Source: Warburgia ugandensis | Taxonomy: Eukaryota > Streptophyta > Magnoliopsida > Canellales > Canellaceae | DNA length: 64,000 nt | Assembly: GCA_035236585.1 (NCBI GenBank) | Contig: CP141136.1 | Location: 31,766,949 to 31,830,948, forward strand | Reading direction: 5' to 3' | In this document: one piece after another, positions 36,601-45,100 of the stretch | Position numbering within the stretch: the stretch's first letter is position 1 | Layout: the number at the start of each line of letters is the position of its first letter | Translations under genes and position numbers: made by a program | Notes under the pieces: model-generated | What the model was told of the DNA's origin: nothing | The model's database searches: none | The model's input: only the letters and a program-made list of their open reading frames with translations

Positions 36601-36659
36601 GTAGTCTAGCCACCTCGAAGTGGAAATTTGGTGATCGGCATGATGGCTGGGATGTATAG
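18221..36659 (+). CDS. GINT1: Glucosamine inositolphosphorylceramide transferase 1-like (GT64), four exons
   Basis: GINT1 adds N-acetylglucosamine or glucosamine to the inositol-phosphorylceramide head group of plant sphingolipids (GIPCs) in the Golgi. The model joins 18221-18517, 18706-18828, 34682-34849 and 34977-36659, all in phase 0 with GT-AG introns, giving 756 residues; Arabidopsis At5g04500 has about 765. Domains: membrane segment at about residues 33-60; an N-terminal GINT1-specific beta-propeller-like domain at about 80-385 (FVADPFLFVQ, GDIGIARSS, GARNGGRPF, YRVGQDCGE, LSSGEWIGVMDGDRV); hydrophobic segments at about 386-413 and 470-493; and a GT64 (exostosin-like) domain at about 505-745. 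The GT64 domain has LELDDDIMM (Asp590-592, metal/sugar-nucleotide site), NMILTGAAF and FNCEDVLLNF. No stop or frameshift is present. ATG 18221 gives the expected start; a further Met is six codons in. The oddity is the 15.85 kb second intron. Family assignment is strong; activity is inferred. Confidence 0.93.
18518..18705 (+). other. Intron 1 of the GINT1-type gene with (CT)43
   Basis: 188-bp phase-0 intron, donor GTAATA and acceptor GGGAACAG. Nearly half of it is a CT microsatellite (18527-18612) starting nine bases after the donor. An alternative acceptor AG three bases downstream (18707-18708) would drop one lysine codon. Confidence 0.85.
18527..18612. repeat. (CT)n microsatellite, 43 units, in intron 1
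   Basis: A perfect 86-bp CT run on the transcribed strand within a short intron, close to the 5' splice site. Length variation here would change intron 1 length and its pyrimidine content. Confidence 0.95.
18706..18828 (+). CDS. GINT1: GINT1-type gene, exon 2
   Basis: 123 bp, 41 codons, residues 100-140. It reads KNIWKDESAAWPVANPVV and ends NFVADPFLFVQ, which is strongly conserved in GINT1 proteins. It is bounded by AACAG and GTATAC. It lies 15.85 kb from exon 3. Confidence 0.9.
19885..22790 (-). mobile_element. LTR-like copy in GINT1 intron 2 (right end uncertain)
   Basis: It opens TGTGACATCCCGGG, nearly the same as the end of the solo LTR at 9049 (TGTAACATCCCGGG), and continues with non-coding text of the same style: repeat-rich near 20880-21130 and rich in GATCA motifs near 21720-22620. 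No primer-binding site lies beside the left end and no pol domain is found, so it looks like a solo or truncated LTR on the minus strand. I could not find the expected copy of the left flank GACCT after a CA end, so the right end is a guess. Confidence 0.45.
24697..24880 (-). mobile_element. Au-type SINE with target duplication
   Basis: Full-length minus-strand copy. The 3' end is the A/G-rich stretch at 24697-24715 followed by GGGCACCCGGTGCATAAAGC, and the tRNA-like head ends ...CAAGGCTCCCCTTC at 24880. Flanks TATGATGAACCT (24685-24696) and TATGAATAACCT (24881-24892) match at 10 of 12 positions and are read as the aged target duplication. Confidence 0.85.
26352..26509 (+). mobile_element. 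Au-type SINE, 5'-truncated
   Basis: Plus-strand copy starting within the tRNA-like head (GTGACCTGGAGGTCACAGG), then AACAGCCTCTTGCAAAAAAT, GGTAAGGCTGCAT and a GGGCTGCCC end with T-rich tail. TTATCAT occurs at both ends (26345-26351 and close to 26510-26516), a possible short target duplication. Confidence 0.8.
28479..29016 (+). mobile_element. RTE-type LINE, 5'-truncated 3' end, with target duplication
   Basis: 538 bp from the end of an RTE-clade LINE ORF. The translation reads KGKFYRITVRPAMLY, AEMRMLRWMS, RGNVGVAPI and then decays. The 3' end is GGATAAGATCTTGACGATGA with GAT-type repeats, typical of RTE elements. Flanks ATCAACTTTTTCCA (28465-28478) and ATCAACTTGTTCCA (29017-29030) match at 13 of 14 positions. 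The ORF is broken by stops and it lacks reverse transcriptase and endonuclease domains. Confidence 0.85.
30040..30690. repeat. Tandem repeat, unit about 155 bp, split by a SINE
   Basis: Three to four diverged units share TTGAAACATATTTCCAT, GGCTTCCCTTTGCTTG, GTGAGTGCATGTG, a T run and GAAAATAATAGTTA. Unit starts fall near 30330, 30498 and 30650, with the tail of an earlier unit before 30136. The Au SINE at 30137-30321 was inserted within the first. Confidence 0.7.
30137..30321 (+). mobile_element. Au-type SINE, full length, with target duplication
   Basis: The best-preserved plus-strand copy. The head is GAAGGGGAGCCCTGGCGCAA, followed by GTGACCTTGAGGTCAAGGG, CGGCCTCTTGCAAAATGC, AAGGTAAGGCTGCATAC, and an end of GGGAGCTTTGTGCAC then GCTGCC. 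Flanks TTTATTCATTGAAACAT (30120-30136) and TTTATTTGTTGAAACAT (30322-30338) match at 15 of 17. Confidence 0.88.
32111..32271. mobile_element. MITE-like 161-bp stretch
   Basis: It begins GTTGATAGAACAAAATA and ends CCAATATTTTATCAAC, an imperfect inverted terminus around an AT-rich centre full of TATCGG, TATTGG and TATCAGCC motifs. There is no clear target duplication. It could equally be chance or decayed repeat DNA. Confidence 0.3.
32886..33481. repeat. 298-bp tandem duplication including part of a SINE
   Basis: 32886-33183 and 33184-33481 are near-identical copies, starting ACATGATTACATCCCATAAA and ending CTTACCTTGCATTTGC. Each ends in the 3' part of an Au SINE (minus strand), but only the second copy continues into the SINE head. 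One breakpoint therefore lay inside the SINE, and the duplication came after SINE insertion. Confidence 0.92.
33088..33183 (-). mobile_element. Partial Au-type SINE copy made by the tandem duplication
   Basis: Carries only the 3' half of the SINE (GGCAGCCTGGTGCACTAAG to the CTTACCTTGCATTTGC box). It keeps the left target-site copy GGGATGATAGCATGTA at 33072-33087 but stops abruptly at the duplication breakpoint. Confidence 0.85.
33386..33564 (-). mobile_element. Au-type SINE, full length, with target duplication
   Basis: Minus-strand copy from GGGCAGCCCGGTGCACGAAG to the head GCGCCAAGGCTCCCCTTC. Flanks GGGATGATAGCATGTA (33370-33385) and GGGATAATAGCATGTA (33565-33580) match at 15 of 16. Confidence 0.9.
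34682..34849 (+). CDS. GINT1: GINT1-type gene, exon 3
   Basis: 168 bp, 56 codons, residues 141-196, GDTLYLFFETKNSVTMQGD to HLSYPYVFSYLGE. It carries propeller-domain motifs (GDIGIARSSDRGATW). No ATG-bounded open frame marks it; it was found from protein conservation plus the GTACAG acceptor and GTAAGA donor. Confidence 0.9.
34977..36659 (+). CDS. GINT1: GINT1-type gene, exon 4 (most of the protein)
   Basis: 1,683 bp including the stop TAG, residues 197-756, beginning IYMMPEGSQKGDL after the CAATAG acceptor. It holds the rest of the N-terminal domain, two central hydrophobic segments and the full GT64 domain, ending GDRHDGWDV. The ATG at 34983 is internal, not a start. Intron 3 (34850-34976, 127 bp) has a TTTTG-repeat tract before the acceptor. 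Confidence 0.95.
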   Translation: MYMMPEGSQKGDLRLYRALEFPLQWTLDRVILKKPFVDSFITKYDGKYWLFGSDFSGFGTKKNGELEIWYSSSPLGPWKPHKQNPIYNTDKSFGARNGGRPFLYDGNLYRVGQDCGETYGRRVRIFKVEVLTENEYKEVEVPIGMKEPQKGRNAWNGARYHHLDAQQLSSGEWIGVMDGDRVPSGDSVHKFILGSASIGMVALLVVLGGLLLGAVKCSSPLNWCVHCPGKRSDAFTTWERPHLLSSKLRRLLGRMNRTSSFVRGRVNPNTCAGRSIVALIFIIGVVLICMGVGYIYGRNGAEEAYPWKGQYSQFTLLTMTYDARLWNLKMYVKHYSRCSSVREIVVVWNKGQPPELSELDSVVPVRIRVEKKNSLNNRFKVDPFIKTRAVLELDDDIMMTCDDVERGFRVWREHPERIVGFYPRLIDGSPLKYRDEKYARIHRGYNMILTGAAFIHNRFAFEKYWSEEAKEGREVVDKYFNCEDVLLNFLYANASSSRTVEYVKPAWAIDTSKISGVAISRNTQVHYQVRTDCLVKFSELYGSLATSKWKFGDRHDGWDV

Positions 36660-38170
36660 AAAGTGCTTTTAACCACAGTTAATGTACCATCTGGTTCTTT
36701 TTTCTTCATACCTCCCCACAAAGTTGTTATAATCATTCTCTTTTTTCAGGTAAACTGTATCTTGTCTTGATTTTTGTTGTTTTGGGGGTAGCTTTGAGTT
36801 GTGAATCTCTTTGTACATTAAGATTGTGTATTGGCTGCAGCATTTCCCAGTTCGTTTTTGGGGTGTTCATTCAAATCGAAATGTTTGATTTTTCTTACTC
36901 TGAAGATTGTCACGGGTCTCTGAGTTCAACAGGAATTGATAAATTATTTTCTTGAGAGAGTAATTATTGATATTTGATAAAGCAATATGTGACTAGTTTG
37001 AAAGGATAGATAAATGCTTTCCTCACTAAATTGTCAGATTGACGAGAAGATCCTTCGATCTGTTTGTTTTTCTTAAATTCTCCTCGTCGCTTCATTCATG
37101 TCTGATACTTGCTGCCAGAGCCTTCCATGCAGTACCTGATACAAGTTGGTGAGTCTTAAGTACTCATTTTGTTGAAGCTGCATCAAGACTTTGAGAAATG
37201 ACACTGCACAAGGCTACTTAGCTCAATGCTGTTGTCAAAATTAACATCTGAGACCATGGAAGCTACGTGTGTTACATCACCGCTGGACATGTGCATAGAA
37301 GAGGCCAATCCAAGTTAGTTATGTTCTGCTGTTGATTATGGCAGTTGTTCAGTAAGTGGTCATTGCTTGGAAGTGTGTGTTTCAAGGGTGTGATTAGCAT
37401 GTAGAATGAGGGGATAAAACAGGTGGCACGCTAAGAATCATGGTTCGCACATGGACTTATTTATTTATTTATTTTTTTTCTGACATGGATTTTTTACTTG
37501 AAAGAAGGGCAGTACAAAATGGGATTTGGGAGCTTTACAATGCCAAATTGGAGATGGTGGAGGTTTTTGCATGGGCATTCGCAATATCCACAATGTAGTA
37601 GTATCAAGGCTCTTTTGTTTTGCTAAATACTGTCAAGGCTTTTTGGTCCTTCGATGAATATAAGCGGCGACTCAACCTGTCATTTCATTCAGAAATATGG
37701 ACGATCCTGAAGCTTCTACTGCAAAACCGGATTGGGTGATGTATCGTGCTTTCCTGTGAATCATTTGGTCTACATTGCTGATGCCCTTGAAGTTTATATG
37801 GTTTGTCTTCTGAAGATCTATTGGATGTCTAAAATATATTTCCTCAAATGCCGTCATCTCCTTTATTTGGTTTTAACACATTGTTGGTCTAATAGCTTTC
37901 GCTGATGCTTCGACAAACCTGTCATAGTACTCATGCAAGACCGGTTGGTTCCCCTGATTTATTTTCGTTCACCGGTTGATTGTTGCTGATTTCACTATTC
38001 TCTTGTGGATACCGAGTACCTTGTTCGCTCTCCCGTCGGATACATTTATGACACTCAACATTGCACCTTGAGGACTTGTAGATTATAACTACGTGAACAT
38101 GTTCTTATTGCTTCAGCTTTAAGAATGGAATCAAAAGATCTCACGAGCTGTCGTCTGGACTAAGTAACAT
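36660..38170 (+). other. 3' UTR and convergent intergenic region
   Basis: It presumably holds the 3' UTR of the GINT1-type gene; I see no canonical AATAAA close to the stop. A GT-AG-like stretch near 36745-36755 (TTTTTTCAGGTAAAC) could support splicing in the UTR. No other gene is seen. Confidence 0.4.
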
Positions 38171-38186
38171 GTCTAAAGAAAAAAAG

Positions 38187-38364
38187 AAAAGAAAAAGAAA
38201 AGAAAAGGGCAACCCAGTGCATAAAGTTCCCACGAGATTCAGGAAAAGGGCTTATAGTATGCATTCTTACCTTGTATTTTGCAAGAGGCTGTTTCCACAC
38301 CTCAAACCCGTGACCTCCAGGTCATATGGCAACAATTCAACCATTGTGTCAAGGCTCTGCTTCT
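38187..38364 (-). mobile_element. Au-type SINE between the two genes
   Basis: Minus-strand copy: A/G-rich tail, then GGGCAACCCAGTGCATAAAG, TACCTTGTATTTTGCAAGAG, CTCAAACCCGTGACCTCC, and a head ending GTGTCAAGGCTCTGCTTC. The flanks GTCTAAAGAAAAAAAG (38171-38186) and GCCTAAAGAAATAAGG (38365-38380) resemble a target duplication. It lies next to the likely 3' end of the RRM gene. Confidence 0.8.
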
Positions 38365-38390
38365 GCCTAAAGAAATAAGGAAAGGAATTT

Positions 38391-38396
38391 TATTCC
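38391..38396 (-). terminator. Possible polyadenylation signal of the RRM gene
   Basis: AATAAA on the minus strand about 515 bp after the stop codon and just before the SINE. It would give a 3' UTR of roughly 0.5 kb. A single hexamer in AT-rich DNA is weak evidence. Confidence 0.35.
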
Positions 38397-38911
38397 ACAC
38401 GCAGGATCCCAGTCAAGTTGGTTAGTAACAATTGCCACATCCTGCATCCCTGAGAAATGCATCATCTTTTCCATAGACAGAATCATGTATTTATCAGTTG
38501 GAGCTCTTGCAGTAAGAAATTTTTTAAGTTCGAAGAATTCAACCAAGTTCAACACTTTTTGTGCTTAAAATAGTCGTATGAGCACACTCACTTCAAAACA
38601 TGAGAATACAAGGTACACATGCTTTCCCAACCTATAAGATCCTCTTCAGTAGACTGCTGTAGCTTTATGTCTGGAGCCCAAAATCTAATGCTCCATTGCA
38701 AATGGGTTAGAAAGAAGCAACAGGAACAATAAGTATATCAAAGATATAAACTCCTTGGTGATTGTTGCAGAACGGTCGACTCCTTAACCTTCTACCTGAA
38801 GTCTGAACAGTATCAGATCCACAGTGGGACCAATGAAAAGATCGATTGCTGTCTCCGCCTCCATCAAGGTTAATTCGCCAAGGGAGAGCTCCTTCAAAGC
38901 ATTGGTTGAAC

Positions 38912-39145
38912 TCAAAGAAGATCATCATATGCAATAATTTCTCGGCCTTTGAATGGCAAATCTGGCTTAGTACTCTGGGTGGTTGCTGTCATATCCATCC
39001 CAAGCTTCTTTTTGCCTCTACCATGTCTACCGAGAGGTATTTCTGCTCGCAGTAGCTTAGATGAAGGTCGATGATCGTTACTAGAGGAAATCTTCACTAT
39101 TGCCTTCCACTGAGGAACAGGATCATTTGCCCATGACACTTGTAG
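38912..39145 (-). CDS. RRM gene, exon 2
   Basis: 234 bp including the TGA stop, 77 residues, starting [14 protein letters not shown] after the minus-strand acceptor AAATGCAG. It completes the RRM and encodes the lysine/arginine-rich tail. The reading frame continues upstream of the acceptor to an ATG at 39190, but that part is intron. Confidence 0.82.
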   Translation of the reverse strand, partial: LQVSWANDPVPQWKAIVKISSSNDHRPSSKLLRAEIPLGRHGRGKKKLGMDMTATTQSTKPDLPFKGREIIAYDDLL

Positions 39146-42100
39146 CTGCATTTCAGTCGAAGGGATAAAATTGAAAAAATGATAATTCACAACTTAATAT
39201 GCAGGGTACTTCTAATTACTGAACAAGCATCTAAGATGTGAAGCAGCAGCAAGGGAGACTGACGCACCAAACAAGATCGAATAAGAAGAAAAGATGGAGA
39301 TTAGATCTAATGCAGTGAAACTGAGATTTTATCCACTTTTGAAGAACACTTACAAAGATTGGCAGGAGAATGAGAGCACACGATCAGACATTTGATAACA
39401 AGTAAAGGGCATTAAACAACTCCACTTAAAATGATCATAGATTCATAGCAAGTTAAGGGCATCACATCTAATGCTAACTAAATATTTGATAGGTCCATAA
39501 TACAAATACAATGGATTACATCGATTGTCAACTAAATGACTGACAGGTTTCATTATTGCAGTTTCCCTTTTTCTGTCACCGTCCTTCCAATTGCTGTTCC
39601 AGTGGCAGCACATATCTTACTTGAAATGTGAAGCGCAATTGGGATGAAAAGACAGCTGGGCAACTGCTGTTCCATCCTGGATAAATTTTCAGTTGCTTTT
39701 TCTGAAATGGTAGCATATTTTTCATAATTGCCATGCCATTTATATAGAATATGGTAAAATACATGAATAAGATTGTTAGACAGACCATAAGCATATCTGA
39801 TCATCATAATCGACATACACAAAGGAAACCAAATATATAACTACTGCAGAAGATAATTTTTGTAACTTTTAACTGTTATATCTCTGGGTGTTCGGTTTTC
39901 ATAATTGTGAAGCCATTTTTATGACATTACTGAAATAATCAAAAAGAATGTTATGAATGACTTACCATGATACTCTGAAAACATTATTTGTAAGCATAGC
40001 AGCATATGCGAGACATATATGGAACATATATAGCATATAATAGTTACTCTCAGGTTCTTTTCTCTTCCATGTCTGATCCACTCTTAAGTTGATGATGCTA
40101 TTGGAACAACCTCGTTTCATGCATTAGGTTATTGCTAGTAGAAAAGGGAAAAGGAGGAAGGAAAACTATGGTAAAATTCTCAGCTTGGTCTCCTTTAGTG
40201 TTCTTTTTTTATCTTCCTTTTTTCTTCCTAATGAATTACATCCACCATACAGGAAAAAGAAAAAAGAAAGCCATCAGACAACTGTGAAAGTGGATTAAAC
40301 TCGTCATGTTACACATGCATGAATGGATCCATACGTGGCATTGGCGTGTCTAGTTTTAGGATTGAAGTCTTCCAATTAAGGCTGTTTAGCTTTGACAAAT
40401 TCCTCACGGAAGTCATCATTTCAGTAAACTTGTATGATTAGTGTAAAGACACAATGTCCAGAAGCAACCACCTCTCAGACTCATGACTGACAAGATGTCA
40501 GCTTTTGAATATGTATTTTGCAAGATACTTTGATCACTTACATGCATAAGAATGTGAATAAATTCTGGCAATTCATATGTGAGATACTACGTTCGGATAC
40601 TATTATTCATGTGTTCAAGTAAAGATTGAATTGGTCACATCAGTTGAGTGTGGGACATCTGCAAGAAGGGGATTTAGTCATCACAAAGCAGAGGCATGCA
40701 TTCTACTACAGATTGATTCCTAGAACTCATGGCAAGAGTGTCGAAAACAGGTACATCAAATGGAACAAGTTGATGTTCTCTTAGTAAAATTGTATATGCA
40801 GTCCATGATATACTTTCTAATGTATAGTCTATATTTTCCTTTAATCAAGGAGATTGACATCTAGTTAGTTGTATATTAGCAGACCAGTTATGTAAGGAAA
40901 CCTGTAGATTAGGAGACCTAGCTGTCTTAGGTCTCACAGCTACACATTCCCTTATATGAAGAGATATGGCTACTCCTCTCCATATATGGAGAGGACCATT
41001 TTGTATATATAGGCCCATTTGATCTATAAATGAAATCATTGAAGTTATTTCACTAATTTCATCATGGTATCAGAGTTAGGGTTTAAATTTCTTTGGTTTG
41101 GGGCATCTGAGTCATCTCACCTCTGATTCTCTTTATAAGAAATTCTATGGCATGATTGTAACCCTCCCGGAGTGAAAATAACACGTGGAGATCCGTCATT
41201 TGAAGATAGTGGGAGAAGTCATAGTTAGTCGAGAAAAGGACATCACTGGGGAGTTCAAGTTTGAGAGAGAGTGCTGAAAGCAAAGAAGGCGACAGTTAGA
41301 AAGCTTATAGCGGTGGATCACGAATTGTCATCTGTCGCCAGTGAGGGATGTCCTTGAAGTCATTGTGGTCCTCAATGAGAGGAATAATTGGAGAGGCAAA
41401 TGATCACCGGTAAGAGAGAAAACCCCAACTCAGATGATGCCGATAAGGGGGAAAATCCAGACTTGTTTCTAGCTGGACCATGAGAGAGAAAACTGCCAAT
41501 CCGTTCAGTGCTCCTGTTCTTTCCAGATTTCCCTGAGAGCAAGGGTTCCTGATATGAAACAGTGAGCCAATTTCCTGCTCATCTATTTCTTTCGGGTCTG
41601 AAACCACTGGTCACCTGGGGCAGATTTCCTCCCACCGATTGGCGATTGAAGAAGAAAAAGGTACAATCTTTCCTCGTAGACATCAACCAAGCTTCTCAAC
41701 ATGACCCTCGACTGCCCGTGCATCATTAGCATCGCCAAGGAGGAACGGCTTGATCAGGAGGTTGAAAATGAGCAAGCTATGCTTGGTTTGTAATACAAGG
41801 CCATCGTAGGTATTAATACAAATTCAGCCATTTTTTCAGAAAAGAAAATACGGAAAAGAAGAGAAAAAAGAAGAAAAAATGGAAAAAAGAAAAGAAAAGA
41901 AAAAGAGGAACGTTGTCCTTCATTACTCTATATTTGGTAATTGCATATGATTCAAAGAGTGAGATCGCCATTTTTAGATGCAGGAATCTAACATAACAGA
42001 TTTAGAAAGAGGAAGGATTGCTGTTTATACGTGCTGACTTGGAGATTAACTGGCACAATCTCAAACCTTGTACCTTCCACATGCAGGCACGCCCATACAT

Positions 42101-45100
42101 GGGCAGTACAAGTTGACATGAGGAGTCTGTGAACTTTGGCCCTTGCCTAAGCCACAAAACTAAGAAATCAAGCTCATAACTAACCAAGAAGACCAACCAT
42201 GGAAGAAGAAACTAAAGCTGTGCGTGAAAAATTTCTAGAGTTCCTATCTCCAACATTGATTCGTCTAACCCAGAACTGAATATTGAAAAATTGAAACCAC
42301 AAAATTACCTTAGTTGGGCTCAACCAAGAAGTTAAGCGTGAAGGAAGAGACAAGATGGGATACCTGGATGGAAGCACAAAGAAACCAAATGATCTTGCAC
42401 CAGAAAATGGTTAGCAGAGAATTCTATAGTTATTTCTTGGCTGATTTGTTTTGTGCAGGCTGATATTGGGAGGACAAATTTGTTCCTGAAGGCTGCTCAG
42501 GAAATCTGATAAGCTATAGAGAAGTACTCCAAGAGAGCTAATGATGGCCTAATTTTGAACTTTGCAAAGCTACTTGCAATACAAAGTAGGGAGATTTTGA
42601 TGTCACTATGTACTTCAACAAATTGACGAACATGTGGCTGGAGTTGGAACATTATCAAGCTATAACATGCAATTTTAGAAAGAAGTCTGTGAAATGGAGA
42701 AAATATATCAAAAGGGATAGAATTTTCTAGCTTCTTGTAGGTCTGAATCCAGAATATGACTAGACATGCTCCTTAGTATTTGAAAGGAGTATGCTACCAT
42801 CCTTAGATGAGGTGTTTTCCATGGTGCAAATTGAAGAAATGTGAAGGTGACAATGATGAGGGACAAGCCTCAGGGTTTGGGGCAGCCGTGAGGACCAAAA
42901 GCCAAGCAATAAAAAAACAAAGACTCAAAGAATCTATGGTGTGATGCAAAAAATGGTTCCATTCCGTTGAAACTTGCTGGAAGATTCATATGAGACCAGG
43001 CCAAAATAAAAAAGGAGATAATATTGGTAAAGCTTATATGACCAAGGCCCCTAAGAAAGGAAGTGGAGCAGGCAATATGTTTTGTACTGAGCAAAATGGA
43101 GAACTCAAATGCTTATTATTTCCTGGACCATGCTTATTGATCCTTGTGGTCTGCCACTTCCTAGAACCCCGCATATGCGGGAGCTTGGTGCACCGGGGCT
43201 GTCCTTTTTACCATTAGAGGTACATGTCTTCAAAACTGGTAACTAATTTGCACCATTACAAGTCATATATGATGCCAACTGCATTCCTTAGATTATAGAT
43301 TCTGGAGCCACTTAACAAATCACGAGTGATTCAATACTATTTATCATATATACACCAGTTTTTGGACATAAAAAAGTAAGCATTGCAAATGGAAAAGAAT
43401 CATTAGTGGCTGGGAAAGGCACCATCGAAGTCTCGTCTAACCTTACTTTAGACTCTGTACTATAGGTTTATAAGTTATCTGTTAATTTAATCTCAGTGAG
43501 CCAAGTAATGAAAAATCAAAGGGTTCAATGTGTTTTTCTGCATCTAAATGTTTCTTTCAGGATCAAGCTTCAATGAAAAGGATTAAACTTATTGAGGAAA
43601 GAGGTGGGTTGTACTACATTAGACAAGACGAAGAATCACTAGCTACCTACGATAGTAGTTGAACAAGATACAAAGATATCTGGCTGCGTCATCAACAATT
43701 GGGTCATCCTTCCTTTTCTGTTCTTCAAAAAAAATGTTTGCTAATCTTTGTAGTGGTTTTAATGAGTCCAACTTGAATTTTGATGCATGTGAGATGGCTA
43801 AGCACCATTGTGTTGCATTATCAATTAGTATTAATAAAGTATCTATTTGGTTTGCAATAATTTATTCTATTGTTTAGGGTCCTTGTGTTACAAATATCTT
43901 TGGCCATAAATGGTATGTTACCTTTACTGATGAATACTTTCGTTTAACTTGGGTCTACTTGATGAAAGAGAAATATGAAGTAACTTATTTATTAGCTTCC
44001 ATTCTATGGTTCTTGCTTACTTCAATGTGTAAATAAAAAAAGTACATAGTGACCATGGGGGTGAATACCTAGTCAGATCATTATAACAATTCTTCACAGA
44101 AAAGGGTATTTTCCATACTAGATCATACGTAATCACTCTTACAAAAAATGGCTTGCACAAAGGAAGAATTTTCATTTCTTAGAAGTTATGAAGAGCCTTT
44201 TGTTCACTGCAAATGTACCTAAATCGTTTTGGAGTGATGCAGTTCTTACAGCTACTTATCCAATCAATAGAACCATACCTCGAGTCTTAGCTTACACATC
44301 CTCATTTTAAGTGTTCCAAGAGTTGTCTCCCACTTACTGTTGCACAAATGATCTTTCTTTTTGTCTTTTTGATTGCACATCCTATATCCATATTGAGGGA
44401 GTCAGGAAACTAGAACCTCGAGTTGTGAAATGTCTCTTCCTCAGGTACTCTAGCAATAAAAAAGTTTACAAGTACTATTGTCCCTCCATTCATAGGTTGT
44501 ATATCAGTTGTGATATTACATTTCATGAGGATACTCCCTTTTACTCCACCTCTGATAGGCAAGGGGATTATTTTGATGACCTAAGCCAGATGTGGCGCAT
44601 GTTCCTACTGGAGAGTCCCTAGTCCGAGATACCAATAACAGAAAGTTGTGAAACTCAGAAGGAATCACGAGCTTAGGATGATTCTAATATTCAATAGGTG
44701 TCATACCAGCAACTTGAAAAGGAGACAAAGCTCTTACGAGTTGCTGATAGGCAGGGGCCACTAGTTGAGACACAACAAGATGAACGTGAGGCACCCACTT
44801 CTGATTCTCATATCCAATCTGAAGCATTTGAAGTGCGATCATTTGAAAGTCCACATTAGGTAATAAATAAATACTGAATCTACTTTAGATTGTGATCTGC
44901 CCATTGCACTAAGAAAAAGGTGACCCACATACTATTCTTGAAACACACCCCAAGGAGTAAACTATCAGCACTAATCGTTTATGTTGATAATATCATTGTG
45001 ACAAGTAATGATGAAATAGAAATGGAGAGTCTCAAATAGAAGATGACTCAAGAATTTGAGATCAAGAATCTTGAAAACTTGAGTTACTTTCTTGGCACAG

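Noticed and set aside
34983-36659. 558-codon frame as an independent, complete GT64 gene
   Set aside because: The frame lacks the first 198 residues of GINT1, including the N-terminal membrane segment, and these are found in phase in three upstream exons.
38707-38934. 75-codon minus-strand frame after the RRM stop codon
   Set aside because: It overlaps the RRM exon's end in another frame, has no recognisable motif and lies in the presumed 3' UTR.
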